A stretch of 64,000 bases of DNA, from NCBI RefSeq assembly GCF_051251565.1, contig NZ_JBPOFB010000010.1, positions 43,600-107,599 on the forward strand, in the 5' to 3' direction. The notes beneath the pieces were generated by a model, which made no database searches, was not told the origin of the DNA, and worked only from the letters and a program-made list of their open reading frames with translations. The stretch is from Marivita sp051251565 (lineage in GTDB: Bacteria; Pseudomonadota; Alphaproteobacteria; Rhodobacterales; Rhodobacteraceae). The position numbers and the translations under genes were made by a program. Position 1 is the stretch's first letter. Each line of letters starts with the position of its first letter. This document shows, in pieces, positions 7,781 to 16,652 of the stretch.

Positions 7781-9394
7781 ATGGAGATCGGACTGGTCGA
7801 GCTGTCACGCATGCAATTCGCGCTGACAGCCATGTATCACTTTCTCTTCGTGCCGCTGACACTGGGTCTGTCGATCCTCGTGGCGATCATGGAAACCGTA
7901 TATGTCATGACCAACCGCCCGATCTGGCGGCAGATGACAAAGTTCTGGGGCACGCTGTTCGGCATCAACTTTGTGCTGGGCGTCGCCACAGGGATCACGA
8001 TGGAATTCCAGTTCGGCATGAACTGGAGCTATTACAGCCACTACGTTGGCGACATCTTCGGTGCGCCGCTGGCCATTGAGGGCCTGATGGCCTTCTTCCT
8101 TGAAGCGACGTTTGTTGGCCTCTTCTTCTTCGGTTGGGACAAGCTGAGCAAGGTACAGCACATGGTGGTGGCCTGGCTCGTTGCCATCGGGTCGAATTTC
8201 TCGGCGCTGTGGATTCTGATCGCCAATGGCTGGATGCAGAACCCGGTTGGCGCCGAATTCAACCCCGACACGATGCGTATGGAAATGACATCGTTCTTTG
8301 ATGTTCTGTTTAACGAGGTGGCGCAGGCCAAATTCGTGCACACCGTCTCGGCAGGCTATGTGACCGCCTCGGTCTTCGTACTCGGTGTGTCCGCGCTCTA
8401 CCTGATCCAGAACAAGCACAAGGATCTGGCCCGCCGGTCGATTGCCGTCGCATCTGCCTTTGGCCTTGCCGCTGCGCTATCCGTTGTCGTTCTGGGCGAC
8501 GAGTCAGGGTATTCCGCCAGCCACACGCAAAAGATGAAGCTCGCTGCGATCGAGGCAATGTGGGAAACCCATGACGCACCTGCCCCCTTCACCGCAATCG
8601 GCTTTCCCGACCAAGCGGCGCGCGAGACCCACTATGCAGTGGAAATCCCGTGGGCCATGGGGCTGATCGGCACCCGCAGCCTGACCACGGAAATCCCCGG
8701 CATCAATGATCTCGTAGCTGAATCCGAGGTCAAAATCCGCGACGGTCTCATTGCTTATGATGCGCTGATGTCGATCCGTGAACAGCGTGATGCGACCCCG
8801 CAAACTGTGCGTGACACCTTTGAGGCGCACTCTGAGAACCTTGGCTATGCGCTTCTGCTTAAACGGTATGTGGATGATCCCCGCGATGCGACCGAGGCGC
8901 AGATCAAGATGGCGGCTGACGACACGGTGCCCGGTGTGGCGCCCCTGTTCTGGGCCTTCCGCATCATGGTGGCGCTTGGCTTTAGCTTTATCGCGGTGAT
9001 GGCGTATTTCTTCTATCGCGCCTCGTTTCGGAACATGCAGTTCCCACGCTGGTCGCTTTATGCCGCTGTTGCCATCATCCCAACGCCATGGATCGCGGCT
9101 GAACTGGGCTGGTTCGTAGCCGAGTTTGGCCGCCAGCCCTGGACCGTGGACGGCGTGTTGCCCACAGCGCTCAGCGCCTCGCACCTGAGCATTGCCGATC
9201 TGCTGATTACGCTTGCCGGGTTCCTGATCTTCTACTCCGTACTTTTCGTGATCGAGGTGAGCCTGATGGTGAAATACATCCGCAAGGGCCCGTTTCAGGA
9301 CGTTGACGAAACCAACGAATGGCAAGCCCGGCACGAGGCGCGCCTGCGCGGACAAGCCGACACCCCGTCCCTTGTTGCCACCCCTGCGGAGTAA
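7781..9394 (+). CDS. cydA: Cytochrome bd ubiquinol oxidase subunit I
   Basis: CydA carries hemes b558, b595 and d and the quinol site of the bd-type oxidase, which reduces oxygen to water with high affinity without pumping protons. The protein has 537 residues and about nine membrane helices. It starts MEIGLVELSRMQFALTAMYHFLFVPLTLG, which includes the conserved His near residue 20. It contains GDESGY and a long Q-loop (about residues 255-390), the E. coli-type long form that goes with CydX and CydDC. A strong AAGGAG precedes ATG 7781. FNR box and inverted repeat upstream indicate oxygen-dependent control. Confidence 0.96.
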   Translation: MEIGLVELSRMQFALTAMYHFLFVPLTLGLSILVAIMETVYVMTNRPIWRQMTKFWGTLFGINFVLGVATGITMEFQFGMNWSYYSHYVGDIFGAPLAIEGLMAFFLEATFVGLFFFGWDKLSKVQHMVVAWLVAIGSNFSALWILIANGWMQNPVGAEFNPDTMRMEMTSFFDVLFNEVAQAKFVHTVSAGYVTASVFVLGVSALYLIQNKHKDLARRSIAVASAFGLAAALSVVVLGDESGYSASHTQKMKLAAIEAMWETHDAPAPFTAIGFPDQAARETHYAVEIPWAMGLIGTRSLTTEIPGINDLVAESEVKIRDGLIAYDALMSIREQRDATPQTVRDTFEAHSENLGYALLLKRYVDDPRDATEAQIKMAADDTVPGVAPLFWAFRIMVALGFSFIAVMAYFFYRASFRNMQFPRWSLYAAVAIIPTPWIAAELGWFVAEFGRQPWTVDGVLPTALSASHLSIADLLITLAGFLIFYSVLFVIEVSLMVKYIRKGPFQDVDETNEWQARHEARLRGQADTPSLVATPAE

Positions 9395-9399
9395 GATTG

Positions 9400-10560
9400 A
9401 TGATCCTTTTTGAACTGATCGAATACGACATCCTGCGCGTGATCTGGTGGGCGCTTCTGGGCGTGCTTCTGATCGGATTTGCCCTGACCGACGGTTTCGA
9501 TATGGGGGTTGGCGCATTGCTGCCCTTCGTCGCCAAGACCGATGTCGAACGCCGCGTGGCGATCAACACGGTCGGCCCGGTCTGGGAAGGCAACCAAGTG
9601 TGGTTCATCCTTGGCGGCGGCGCGATCTTTGCCGCATGGCCGCCGCTTTATGCGGTAAGCTTTTCGGGCTTCTACCTTGCGATGTTTGTAATTCTAGCGG
9701 CCTTCATCGTGCGCCCGGTTGCTTTCAAGTACAGGTCCAAGCGAGAAAACACCACATGGCGCACACGTTGGGACTGGGCCTTGTTTACGGGCGGTGCCGT
9801 TCCCGCGCTTTTGTTCGGTGTGGCTGTGGGCAACGTCCTTCTAGGTGTGCCGTTCTACCTGACCGAAGACCTGATGCCGATGTATCCGGGCAACTTTGCC
9901 ATCAAGTTCATCGGCTTGCTGCGCCCCTTCGCTTTGCTTGCCGGTGTCGTGTCGCTGTCGATGTTGCTGATGCACGGGGCAGCTTGGTTGTCGCTCAAGG
10001 CCGAAGGCGTGGTCGCTGAACGCGCCCGGTCCATCGGGATCAAGGCCGGGATCGTCGCCGCGGTGGGTTACGCGCTGGCGGGTCTTTGGCTGGCGGTTGG
10101 CATCGACGGTTTTGCCTTGGGTGAAGTTGTCGCCAACGGTCCGTCCAACCCACTCTACTCGGACGTCACCCGCAGTGGATCATGGCTATCTGCTTATGCT
10201 CTGCGCCCGTGGATCGTGATCGCGCCGCTTATGGGCTTTGCCGGAATCGCACTGGCCGTGTTAGGACTGCGCGCCGGCCGTGAAGTGTCGACCCTGCTAT
10301 GGTCGAAAATGGGCATACTCGGGATCATCTCGTCCGTCGGCCTGACCATGTTCCCGTTCATCCTGCCCTCGACCCTTGATCCCAAAAGCTCTTTGACTGT
10401 GTGGGACGCCTCGTCCTCGCACCAGACGCTGTTCATCATGCTGGTGGTCACGGCAATCTTCATGCCGCTGATCCTGATGTACACGGCGTGGGTCTACAAA
10501 GTGCTCTGGGGCAAGGTCACCGAGGCGCAAGTCACCGAAAACCCCGAAACCGTTTACTGA
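9400..10560 (+). CDS. cydB: Cytochrome bd ubiquinol oxidase subunit II
   Basis: CydB is the second large membrane subunit of cytochrome bd. The protein has 386 residues and about nine helices, with the conserved N-terminus Y-D-x-L-R-V-I-W-W, the F-D-M-G-V-G-A-L-L motif after TDG, GPVWEGNQVW and SFSGFYLAM. The start is ATG 9400, six bases after the cydA stop; an in-frame ATG at 9319 would overlap cydA for 76 bases and lacks CydB similarity. It is followed by cydX with 14 bases between. Confidence 0.96.
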   Translation: MILFELIEYDILRVIWWALLGVLLIGFALTDGFDMGVGALLPFVAKTDVERRVAINTVGPVWEGNQVWFILGGGAIFAAWPPLYAVSFSGFYLAMFVILAAFIVRPVAFKYRSKRENTTWRTRWDWALFTGGAVPALLFGVAVGNVLLGVPFYLTEDLMPMYPGNFAIKFIGLLRPFALLAGVVSLSMLLMHGAAWLSLKAEGVVAERARSIGIKAGIVAAVGYALAGLWLAVGIDGFALGEVVANGPSNPLYSDVTRSGSWLSAYALRPWIVIAPLMGFAGIALAVLGLRAGREVSTLLWSKMGILGIISSVGLTMFPFILPSTLDPKSSLTVWDASSSHQTLFIMLVVTAIFMPLILMYTAWVYKVLWGKVTEAQVTENPETVY

Positions 10561-10574
10561 AGGAGACCTGACCG

Positions 10575-10727
10575 ATGTGGTATTTCGCATGGCTTCTCGG
10601 ACTGCCGCTTGCCGCGCTGTTCGCTGTTCTGAACGCAATCTGGCTGGAGATGCGCACCGACGCGTGTTTCTCAGAAGAGGGCGACTGTCCGATGGGGGAT
10701 CACACCCGCCAAAAGTCTGCACACTGA
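10575..10727 (+). CDS. cydX: Cytochrome bd oxidase small subunit CydX
   Basis: This 50-codon gene begins MWYFAWLLGLPLAALFAVLNA, a single membrane helix with the M-W-Y-F-A-W-x-L-G start diagnostic of CydX/CbdX. CydX packs against CydA and stabilises the hemes of cytochrome bd. Residues 25-50 form a charged tail containing two Cys (DACFSEEGDC), longer than the minimal CydX. An AGGAGA at 10561-10566 gives a ribosome site 8 bases before ATG 10575. The position directly after cydB is the usual one. It is short enough to be missed by gene finders. Confidence 0.93.
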   Translation: MWYFAWLLGLPLAALFAVLNAIWLEMRTDACFSEEGDCPMGDHTRQKSAH

Positions 10728-10761
10728 ATGACTGGGGGGGTGTCCCTTCCTCCCCCTGTCC

Positions 10762-10795
10762 GGCGTGGACCCCGTTAAGACGAGGGGTCCGCGCC
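10762..10795. terminator. Strong hairpin between cydX and the dsrE-like gene
   Basis: Arms GGCGTGGACCCC (10762-10773) and GGGGTCCGCGCC (10784-10795) pair over 12 bases with one G-U, closing a 10-base loop. No T-run follows (AAAAG), so it is not a classical terminator. It may attenuate or stabilise the cydABX message at its 3' end. Confidence 0.45.
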
Positions 10796-10837
10796 AAAAG
10801 ACATAGTTAAACCACCGTCTCAAAAAGGATACCCAAC

Positions 10838-11275
10838 ATGAAAAACCTGATCCTCGCAGCATGTGCCGCACTGACCTTGACAGGACCGGCGCTGGCGCAA
10901 GACGCGCCTGATACCTTGATCACCATCCTGACCGCGCCCGAACCACAGACCCAGCTTATGGCAATGGTTCTGGCCATGCAGGCGGCGCAGCAAGGTGCGA
11001 CCCCGCATATCCTGCTTTGCGGCCCGGCGGGTGATATCGCCCTCAAGGACGCGCCGGACTCGGCCACCGCGCCGCAACCGCCGCGTGACATGAGCCCAAA
11101 AGCTCTCTTGACCCAGATTGCGGCCCTTCCGGGAGCCAAGGTCGAGGTTTGCGCCATTTACCTGCCCGGCAAAGGCGCGCAGCCCGATGTGCTGATGGAC
11201 GGCGTCACCGTCGCCCAGCCCCCCGCAATGGCGGCGGCGATGATCGCGCCAAATGCCCGGATCGCAAGTTATTAA
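10838..11275 (+). CDS. Exported DsrE-family-like protein
   Basis: This 145-residue protein has a clear Sec signal peptide (MKNLILAACAALTLTGPALA, cleavage after ALAQ near residue 21). The remainder resembles DsrE/DsrF-like folds: LITILTAPEPQTQLMAMVLAMQ, HILLCGPAGDIAL, then a helical segment and VEVCAIYLPG. The pattern of a mobilisable Cys after the second strand and another in the last strand (LLCG, EVCA) is typical of DsrE-like sulfur-carrier proteins. DsrE proteins usually act in the cytoplasm as sulfur relays; this one would act in the periplasm. An AAAGGA site precedes the ATG. It sits between the bd oxidase and the sulfide:quinone-reductase-like gene, supporting a sulfur-handling role. 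Confidence 0.72.
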   Translation: MKNLILAACAALTLTGPALAQDAPDTLITILTAPEPQTQLMAMVLAMQAAQQGATPHILLCGPAGDIALKDAPDSATAPQPPRDMSPKALLTQIAALPGAKVEVCAIYLPGKGAQPDVLMDGVTVAQPPAMAAAMIAPNARIASY

Positions 11276-11294
11276 ACCAGTTCAGCCAAAACCG

Positions 11295-11332
11295 CGCCTG
11301 CCTCAGCCCTTTGGTTGAGGCAGGCGATTTTC
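11295..11332 (+). terminator. Rho-independent terminator after the dsrE-like gene
   Basis: CGCCTGCCTCA (11295-11305) pairs perfectly with TGAGGCAGGCG (11316-11326) around a 10-base loop and is followed by ATTTTC. It lies 20 bases after the stop at 11275 and would end the cyd/dsrE transcript before the next promoter. Confidence 0.78.
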
Positions 11333-11339
11333 GACTGGC

Positions 11340-11380
11340 TTGACATATATCAAAACACGAATGCGTGGATGTCATATTCT
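11340..11380 (+). promoter_or_regulatory. FNR/FnrL box and -10 element in front of the SQR-like gene
   Basis: TTGACATATATCAA at 11340-11353 is a perfect FNR-type box. TATTCT at 11375-11380 would give a start near 11387, 41 bases from the box centre. This is the same class II layout as at cydA, so the two operons are probably induced together at low oxygen. Confidence 0.75.
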
Positions 11381-11412
11381 GCATTGAGAATGTCTTTTGT
11401 GAGGAGGAGGAT

Positions 11413-12723
11413 ATGACCAAGCTGACCGCAACGCGGCGTCAGTTCTTCGGGCTTGCCGCTGGTGGCGCTGTTGCCGCTGCATGGGCGACACCGGACCGGG
11501 CGCAAGCCCAGACTGCCACCAAAGCCCGTATCGTGATCATTGGTGCGGGGGCCGGTGGAACCGCGCTTGCGAACCGGTTGGTGACACGGCTGGACGGGGC
11601 AGAGATCACACTGATCGACCCGCGCGCGACACATCTGTACCAGCCCGGTTTGTCGCTGGTTGCAGCCGGGTTGAAACCTGCAAGCTATGTCATGTCCAAA
11701 ACAACGGATTGGTTGCCGCAGGGTATCACGCTGATCACCGAGGCCGCCACCGCGATTGATCCCGAGGCCAAGACAGTCGATACCGCAAGCGGTCAGACCA
11801 TCGCTTATGATTTCCTAGTTGTGGCCCCTGGCCTGATCCTGGATCACGATGCGATCGAAGGCTTTTCGCTTGATATGGTGGGACAGAACGGCATCGGTGC
11901 GCTCTATGCCGGGCCGGACTATGCCGCCGCAACATGGCAGGCGGCTCGGGCCTATACCGAAACTGGCGGTGTGGGCCTGTTCACCCGTCCAGCAACCGAA
12001 ATGAAATGCGCCGGTGCGCCGCTCAAGCATACGTTCCTGATCGAGGATATCGCCCGCACCGCTGGCACGCGCGGCAAGCTTGATGTGCATTACATGGCCA
12101 ACAACAACAGCCTGTTCGGTGTGCCCATCGTATCGGAAAAAGTGCGGATGCTGTTCGGCGACCGGGGGATCACGCCCGCCTATTCCCATGTTCTCAGCGG
12201 TATCGACGCAGGGGCAAAAACCGCCACCTTCGACACGCCAGATGGCCCCGTCACCCGCGACTACGATTATATCCATGTCATCCCGCCACAGCGCGCGCCC
12301 GATGTAATCCGCCAATCCGGGCTAAGCTGGGCCGATAAATGGACGGATCAGGGCTGGGTCGAGTGTGACATGGCCACGCTGCGCCACTTGCGCTACGACA
12401 CGATCTGGGCGCTTGGCGATGTGGCCGGTGTGCCCAAGGGCAAGACTGCCGCGTCCGTAAAGTGGCAAGTGCCTGTCATCGAAGACGGATTGATCTCTGC
12501 CATCGAAGGGCGCGAACCGACCGAGACCTATAATGGCTATACCTCGTGCCCGATGATCACCCGGGTCGGTCGCGCCATGTTGGTGGAATTCGACTACAAC
12601 AACAATCTTACCCCATCTTTCCCCGGCATCATTGCCCCACTTGAAGAGCTTTGGATCAGTTGGCTGATGAAGGAAGTGGCGCTGAAAGCCACCTACAATG
12701 CCATGCTGCGCGGTCGCGCTTAA
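11413..12723 (+). CDS. Tat-exported FAD-dependent oxidoreductase, sulfide:quinone oxidoreductase-like
   Basis: This 436-residue flavoprotein has a twin-arginine signal (TRRQFFGLAAGG, cleavage near ARA-QAQ) and an N-terminal FAD-binding fold IVIIGAGAGGTALANRL (about residues 40-56). It has a second dinucleotide segment, and a GD element of the FAD site in IWALGDVAG (about 332-340). Cys199 in KCAGAP and Cys379 in SCPM correspond in context to two of the sulfide-handling cysteines of SQR; Cys318 is a further candidate. SQR oxidises sulfide to polysulfide and passes electrons to quinone at the periplasmic face of the membrane. GAGGAGGAGGA lies before ATG 11413, which supports this start over 11365. 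Flavocytochrome c-type subunits are the nearest alternative, but no heme partner is adjacent. Confidence 0.85.
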   Translation: MTKLTATRRQFFGLAAGGAVAAAWATPDRAQAQTATKARIVIIGAGAGGTALANRLVTRLDGAEITLIDPRATHLYQPGLSLVAAGLKPASYVMSKTTDWLPQGITLITEAATAIDPEAKTVDTASGQTIAYDFLVVAPGLILDHDAIEGFSLDMVGQNGIGALYAGPDYAAATWQAARAYTETGGVGLFTRPATEMKCAGAPLKHTFLIEDIARTAGTRGKLDVHYMANNNSLFGVPIVSEKVRMLFGDRGITPAYSHVLSGIDAGAKTATFDTPDGPVTRDYDYIHVIPPQRAPDVIRQSGLSWADKWTDQGWVECDMATLRHLRYDTIWALGDVAGVPKGKTAASVKWQVPVIEDGLISAIEGREPTETYNGYTSCPMITRVGRAMLVEFDYNNNLTPSFPGIIAPLEELWISWLMKEVALKATYNAMLRGRA

Positions 12724-12734
12724 GGAGATAGATC

Positions 12735-13085
12735 ATGAAAGATTTGACATTTGGAACCATCCTCGCCGTGTTCGAAGAGATCTTTGGGACAGGGCTGTTT
12801 TGGGCAATGGTGGGCGTGGCGGTTTTGGTGACGGTTGCGTATATTTACGTCCTTGTCCGTGATCGCAGTATATCGTGGCGCAAGTTCTTGCTGGCACAGG
12901 TTTCCATGCCCGTTGGTGCCATAGCGGCAGTGTGGTTCGTTCTCGTGATGACGAATTCCGAGCTGCGTAATCTGGGTGGTCCGGTAGACGTGATCGTCTT
13001 TCTTGCAATTGGTGTCGCGGGTGCGATCGGCACGGCAGTCCTTGTCTATACCGTGCAATCGCTTCTGCTGCGCCGGACATCCTGA
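12735..13085 (+). CDS. Small DUF5368-like membrane protein
   Basis: This 116-residue protein has three predicted helices (about 20-42, 58-77 and 84-106) and a short positively charged C-terminus LLLRRTS. It starts MKDLTFGTILAVFEEIFGTG and resembles the DUF5368 family of Rhodobacterales, known only as hypothetical. It begins 11 bases after the SQR-like gene with an AAGGAG site, so the two are co-transcribed. A membrane anchor or quinone-side partner for the exported flavoprotein is possible but unproven. Confidence 0.7.
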   Translation: MKDLTFGTILAVFEEIFGTGLFWAMVGVAVLVTVAYIYVLVRDRSISWRKFLLAQVSMPVGAIAAVWFVLVMTNSELRNLGGPVDVIVFLAIGVAGAIGTAVLVYTVQSLLLRRTS

Positions 13086-13122
13086 ACGCCATCAACGGCG
13101 CGTCGGAATGAACGCGCACGGC

Positions 13123-14328
13123 TCAGACCGCCTCAATGGCCACCGCGACGCCCTGCCCGACCCCGACACACATGGTCGACAGGGCGCGCCTGCCGCCAGA
13201 GATTTGCAATTCGAGCGCGGCCGTGCCCACGATCCGCGCGCCAGACATCCCCAATGGATGGCCCAGCGCAATTGCGCCACCGTTCGGGTTGACCCGTGGG
13301 TCATCATCCGCAATCCCAAGGTCTCGCAGCGTGGCAAGCGCCTGACTGGCAAACGCCTCGTTCAATTCAATCACGTCGAAATCGGACACGGACAGGCCAA
13401 GCCGCGCCATCAGTTTCTTAGACGCCGGGGCTGGCCCGATCCCCATGATCCGGGGCGGCACGCCAATCGCTGCCCCGCCCAGAACGCGGGCGATGGGGGT
13501 CAGACCGTGGGCGCGCGCGGCGTCTGCGGATGCAAGGATCAGCGCCGCCGCGCCATCATTGACACCCGACGCATTGCCCGCCGTCACCGACCCACCCTCG
13601 CGGAAAGGCGCCCGCAGGTTGCCCAATGCCTCAAGCGTGGTCTCAGGGCGCGGATGTTCGTCTGTTTCGACACCCTGTGCATCGCCTTTGCGCTGCGCCA
13701 GGGTGACTGCCGTGATCTCGGACGCCAGCCGCCCGTTGGCCTGCGCCATGCCTGCTTTGTTCTGGGACCGGATGGCAAAGCGGTCCTGGTCCTCGCGGCT
13801 GATATTGAACGCTTCAGCCACGTTTTCGGCAGTCTCGGGCATGGAGTCGACGCCGTATTGTCCCTTGATCAGTGGGTTGACAAAGCGCCAGCCGATGGTT
13901 GTGTCCTCGATCTTGGCTTCGCGGGAAAAGGCGGTTTGGGCTTTCGGCATGACAAAAGGTGCGCGCGACATGCTTTCCACCCCGCCAGCAATCACCAACT
14001 CGGCCTCACCTGCCCGGATGGCACGCGCCGCCGCGATTACCGCATCCATCCCAGACCCGCACAACCGGTTGGTCGTTGTGCCCGGCACCGTGGCCGGCAG
14101 ACCCGCCAACAAAAGCGCCATACGCGCAACATTTCGGTTGTCTTCGCCCGCTTGATTGGCACAGCCAAGGATCACCTCATCCACTGCTGTCCAGTCGACA
14201 CCAGCATTGCGCGCCATGAGAGCCCGCAAGGGCACAGCAGCGAGATCGTCAGCCCGGACCGAGGAAAGCGCACCCCCATAGCGCCCAATAGGCGTTCGGA
14301 TGTAGTCGCAAATAAACGCGTCACGCAT
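13123..14328 (-). CDS. pcaF: 3-oxoadipyl-CoA/acetyl-CoA thiolase
   Basis: This 401-residue thiolase cleaves 3-oxoadipyl-CoA to succinyl-CoA and acetyl-CoA, the last step of the beta-ketoadipate pathway and of phenylacetate or adipate breakdown. Features are the acyl-accepting Cys in NRLCGSGMDAV (near residue 90), the His in NPNGGAIALGHPLG and the C-terminal Cys in CVGVGQG. DTTIGWRF and the start RDAFICDYIRTPIGRYGG are the PcaF/PaaJ form. The upstream gene on the same strand overlaps it by eight bases. The other pca genes lie about 30 kb away, so this copy may serve dicarboxylate beta-oxidation with its neighbour. Confidence 0.88.
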   Translation of the reverse strand: MRDAFICDYIRTPIGRYGGALSSVRADDLAAVPLRALMARNAGVDWTAVDEVILGCANQAGEDNRNVARMALLLAGLPATVPGTTTNRLCGSGMDAVIAAARAIRAGEAELVIAGGVESMSRAPFVMPKAQTAFSREAKIEDTTIGWRFVNPLIKGQYGVDSMPETAENVAEAFNISREDQDRFAIRSQNKAGMAQANGRLASEITAVTLAQRKGDAQGVETDEHPRPETTLEALGNLRAPFREGGSVTAGNASGVNDGAAALILASADAARAHGLTPIARVLGGAAIGVPPRIMGIGPAPASKKLMARLGLSVSDFDVIELNEAFASQALATLRDLGIADDDPRVNPNGGAIALGHPLGMSGARIVGTAALELQISGGRRALSTMCVGVGQGVAVAIEAV

Positions 14329-16423
14329 GTCCTGATTTCCTTTTCTCGATCTCTTGGCGTTCCGCCCGCAACGGGGCCAGCATATCCGTCACGGAACCAA
14401 GCGCGCCTTCAGCGCCGCTGGCCTGTGCGGCGGCATCACACATCCGCGCGATCCGGTCGGGTGGTTCGCCCGATGCCCTCCAAAGCGGCCCCCCCCGCCA
14501 GCGGGGAAAACCGTAGCCATGCACCAGCGTCACGTCGATGTCACCGGCCCGCTGTGCCACACCATCGGCAAGAACTGCCGCGGCTTCGCTCAGGATTGCG
14601 CCAAGCAGCCGCATCTGGATATCATCCGGCGAAAAGTGGCGCGGCGTGATGGCTTTTGCCGCGCGGGCCTGCGCGATGATCGCGGCCACATCGTCTGACG
14701 GGTGCAGCTGGCCATCGATGTAATCATACCAACCGCCGCCAACTTTGCGCCCGAACCGCCCCGCCGCGCACAGGCGGTCGGGGATATCGACATAACGCGC
14801 CGCAGGATCGCGGGTCGCGGCCTGCCGTTTGCGCATCGCCCAAGCGATATCGAGGCCGGACATATCCCCCACAGCCAGCGGCCCCATGGCAAAGCCGAAA
14901 TCTGTCGCGGCGTTGTCCACCTCCTCTGGGGTGGCACCGTCCTCGATCAGGAATTCGGCATGCCGACGATACGCGGCATATATGCGGTTCCCGATAAAAC
15001 CGTCGGCGTTGCGTGCCACAACCGCCTGTTTGCCCAATGTCTTGGCAAAGGCCAGTGCAGTGGACAATGAACGGTCCGCGCTGTGTTCCGCACGGACCAC
15101 CTCAAGCAGTTTCATCATGTCTGCCGGGCTGAAGAAGTGCAGCCCCACAACATCCGCTGCGCGGGACGTGACTGCGGCCAGTGCGTCGATATCAAGGTAG
15201 GATGTATTCGTCGCCAAAAGCGTGCCGGGTTTCAGCATTGTGTCCAGAACGCGAAACAGGTCTTGCTTGACCTTCATGTCCTCAAACACCGCTTCGATCA
15301 CCAGATCGCAATCGGCCAAATCTGACAGGCTGTGGCTTGGGGCCAACGCGGCCTTTCTGGCATATGCGTCATCTGGCGAAAGATGGCCCTTGCCGACGCT
15401 GCGGTCCAACGCCCCTGTAATAGCCGCTGCCGCAGCATCGCGTGCCTGTGCATCGCGTTCAACAAGCGTGACGGGAAGACCCGCAGCCAGCACCGCACGG
15501 CAGATGCCCTGTCCCATCGTGCCGCCGCCGACAATACCAACGCGCCTGATCTCAGCAGGTTGCGCGGTCGGCCCCTCAAATCGGGTCGCCGCGCGTTCGG
15601 CAAAGAACAGGTGACGCAGCGCAAACGCCTCTTCTTGCAAACGCAGCGATTGAAACGCAGCCCGTTCCCGCGCTAGCGCAGTGTCTGTCGGCATCTCGGC
15701 AGACAGTTTGACCAGAGCCACGGCCTCTTGGACGTTCGGCCTGCCTTTGCCCCGCCGGAGCGCTTGGGCCTCGGCGGTCTTGACGGCGTCCGGGTCTGCC
15801 ACGGGCACCGGCAGATCACGCAGACGCCGCTTGTGCGGTGCACCCTGAAGAGCGCGAAACGCCGTCGTCAGAAGCGCTTGCGGATCAGACGACGCCGCAA
15901 GCGCATCAATCAGGCCAAGGTCATGTGCCTCGGGTGCCGAAATGCGCCGTCCGGAACAGACAAGCGTGATCGCCTTGGCCAGCCCGGTCAGGCGCGGCAG
16001 ACGTTGCGTCCCGCCCGCACCCGGCACAATGCCCAATGTCACCTCTGGCAGTCCAACAACCGCGTCCGGTGCTGCAATGCGCAAATCACAGCCCAGCGCC
16101 AGTTCGAACCCGCCGCCCAGCGCCGCACCGTGGATCGCGGCACACACGGGGTGCGGGCAGTCCTCAATCGCGGCGATCACCTGCGGCAATTCCGGCGGCG
16201 CCAAAGGAGCCCCAAATTCGCGTATGTCCGAACCTGCAACAAAGCTGCGACCAGCCCCGATGAGGACAACCCCACGCAGATCATGCTGCGCGACATCGGC
16301 AAGACACGCCAAAAGCCCGGCACGCACCGGTGTTGACCCAGCATTGACCGGCGGGTTGTCGATCGTCACGATTCCAAAACCGTCGACGATTTCAAGGCGC
16401 ACGACGGCGTCATGTTGGATCAT
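14321..16423 (-). CDS. Enoyl-CoA hydratase/3-hydroxyacyl-CoA dehydrogenase (FadB/FadJ-type)
   Basis: This 700-residue bifunctional beta-oxidation enzyme has an N-terminal crotonase domain (about 1-190; AAIHGAALGGGFELALGCDLR and the GIVPGAGGTQRLPRL oxyanion/catalytic segment). Next is a 3-hydroxyacyl-CoA dehydrogenase Rossmann domain starting near residue 295 (RVGIVGGGTMGQGI), with the catalytic region VVGLHFFSPADMMKLLEVV, and then C-terminal helical domains (GFIGNRI, GPLAVGDMSGLDIAW). With the overlapping thiolase it completes the last three steps of beta-oxidation. The thiolase type suggests C6 dicarboxyl-CoA substrates such as 3-hydroxyadipyl-CoA. The ATG at 16423 follows AAAGAGA; a GTG at 16429 is the alternative. 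Confidence 0.88.
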   Translation of the reverse strand: MIQHDAVVRLEIVDGFGIVTIDNPPVNAGSTPVRAGLLACLADVAQHDLRGVVLIGAGRSFVAGSDIREFGAPLAPPELPQVIAAIEDCPHPVCAAIHGAALGGGFELALGCDLRIAAPDAVVGLPEVTLGIVPGAGGTQRLPRLTGLAKAITLVCSGRRISAPEAHDLGLIDALAASSDPQALLTTAFRALQGAPHKRRLRDLPVPVADPDAVKTAEAQALRRGKGRPNVQEAVALVKLSAEMPTDTALARERAAFQSLRLQEEAFALRHLFFAERAATRFEGPTAQPAEIRRVGIVGGGTMGQGICRAVLAAGLPVTLVERDAQARDAAAAAITGALDRSVGKGHLSPDDAYARKAALAPSHSLSDLADCDLVIEAVFEDMKVKQDLFRVLDTMLKPGTLLATNTSYLDIDALAAVTSRAADVVGLHFFSPADMMKLLEVVRAEHSADRSLSTALAFAKTLGKQAVVARNADGFIGNRIYAAYRRHAEFLIEDGATPEEVDNAATDFGFAMGPLAVGDMSGLDIAWAMRKRQAATRDPAARYVDIPDRLCAAGRFGRKVGGGWYDYIDGQLHPSDDVAAIIAQARAAKAITPRHFSPDDIQMRLLGAILSEAAAVLADGVAQRAGDIDVTLVHGYGFPRWRGGPLWRASGEPPDRIARMCDAAAQASGAEGALGSVTDMLAPLRAERQEIEKRKSGHA

Positions 16424-16652
16424 GGCCACTCTCTTTCCCAGGGTGGATCACATAAGCGATCCCGAAATAGCACGCGAATGGGCCGAAGTTCCGTTGAGGT
16501 CGTACACCGCAACAAAGTGACGTGAAGTCCTTTAACGCGGCCCACCCATAGCTTGGCCGGATCATGCCGTTCGAGGCTGCGTCCTGCAAGTGGTCCGCTT
16601 GATGCAGGTCACCCCGCCCCTGAACGCAGCAGTTTTCAAAGCACGTTGACTT

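Noticed and set aside
13003..14649. A 548-codon plus-strand frame opposite the thiolase gene.
   Set aside because: It has no recognisable motif and an Arg/His/Pro-rich shadow composition; the thiolase on the minus strand is certain.
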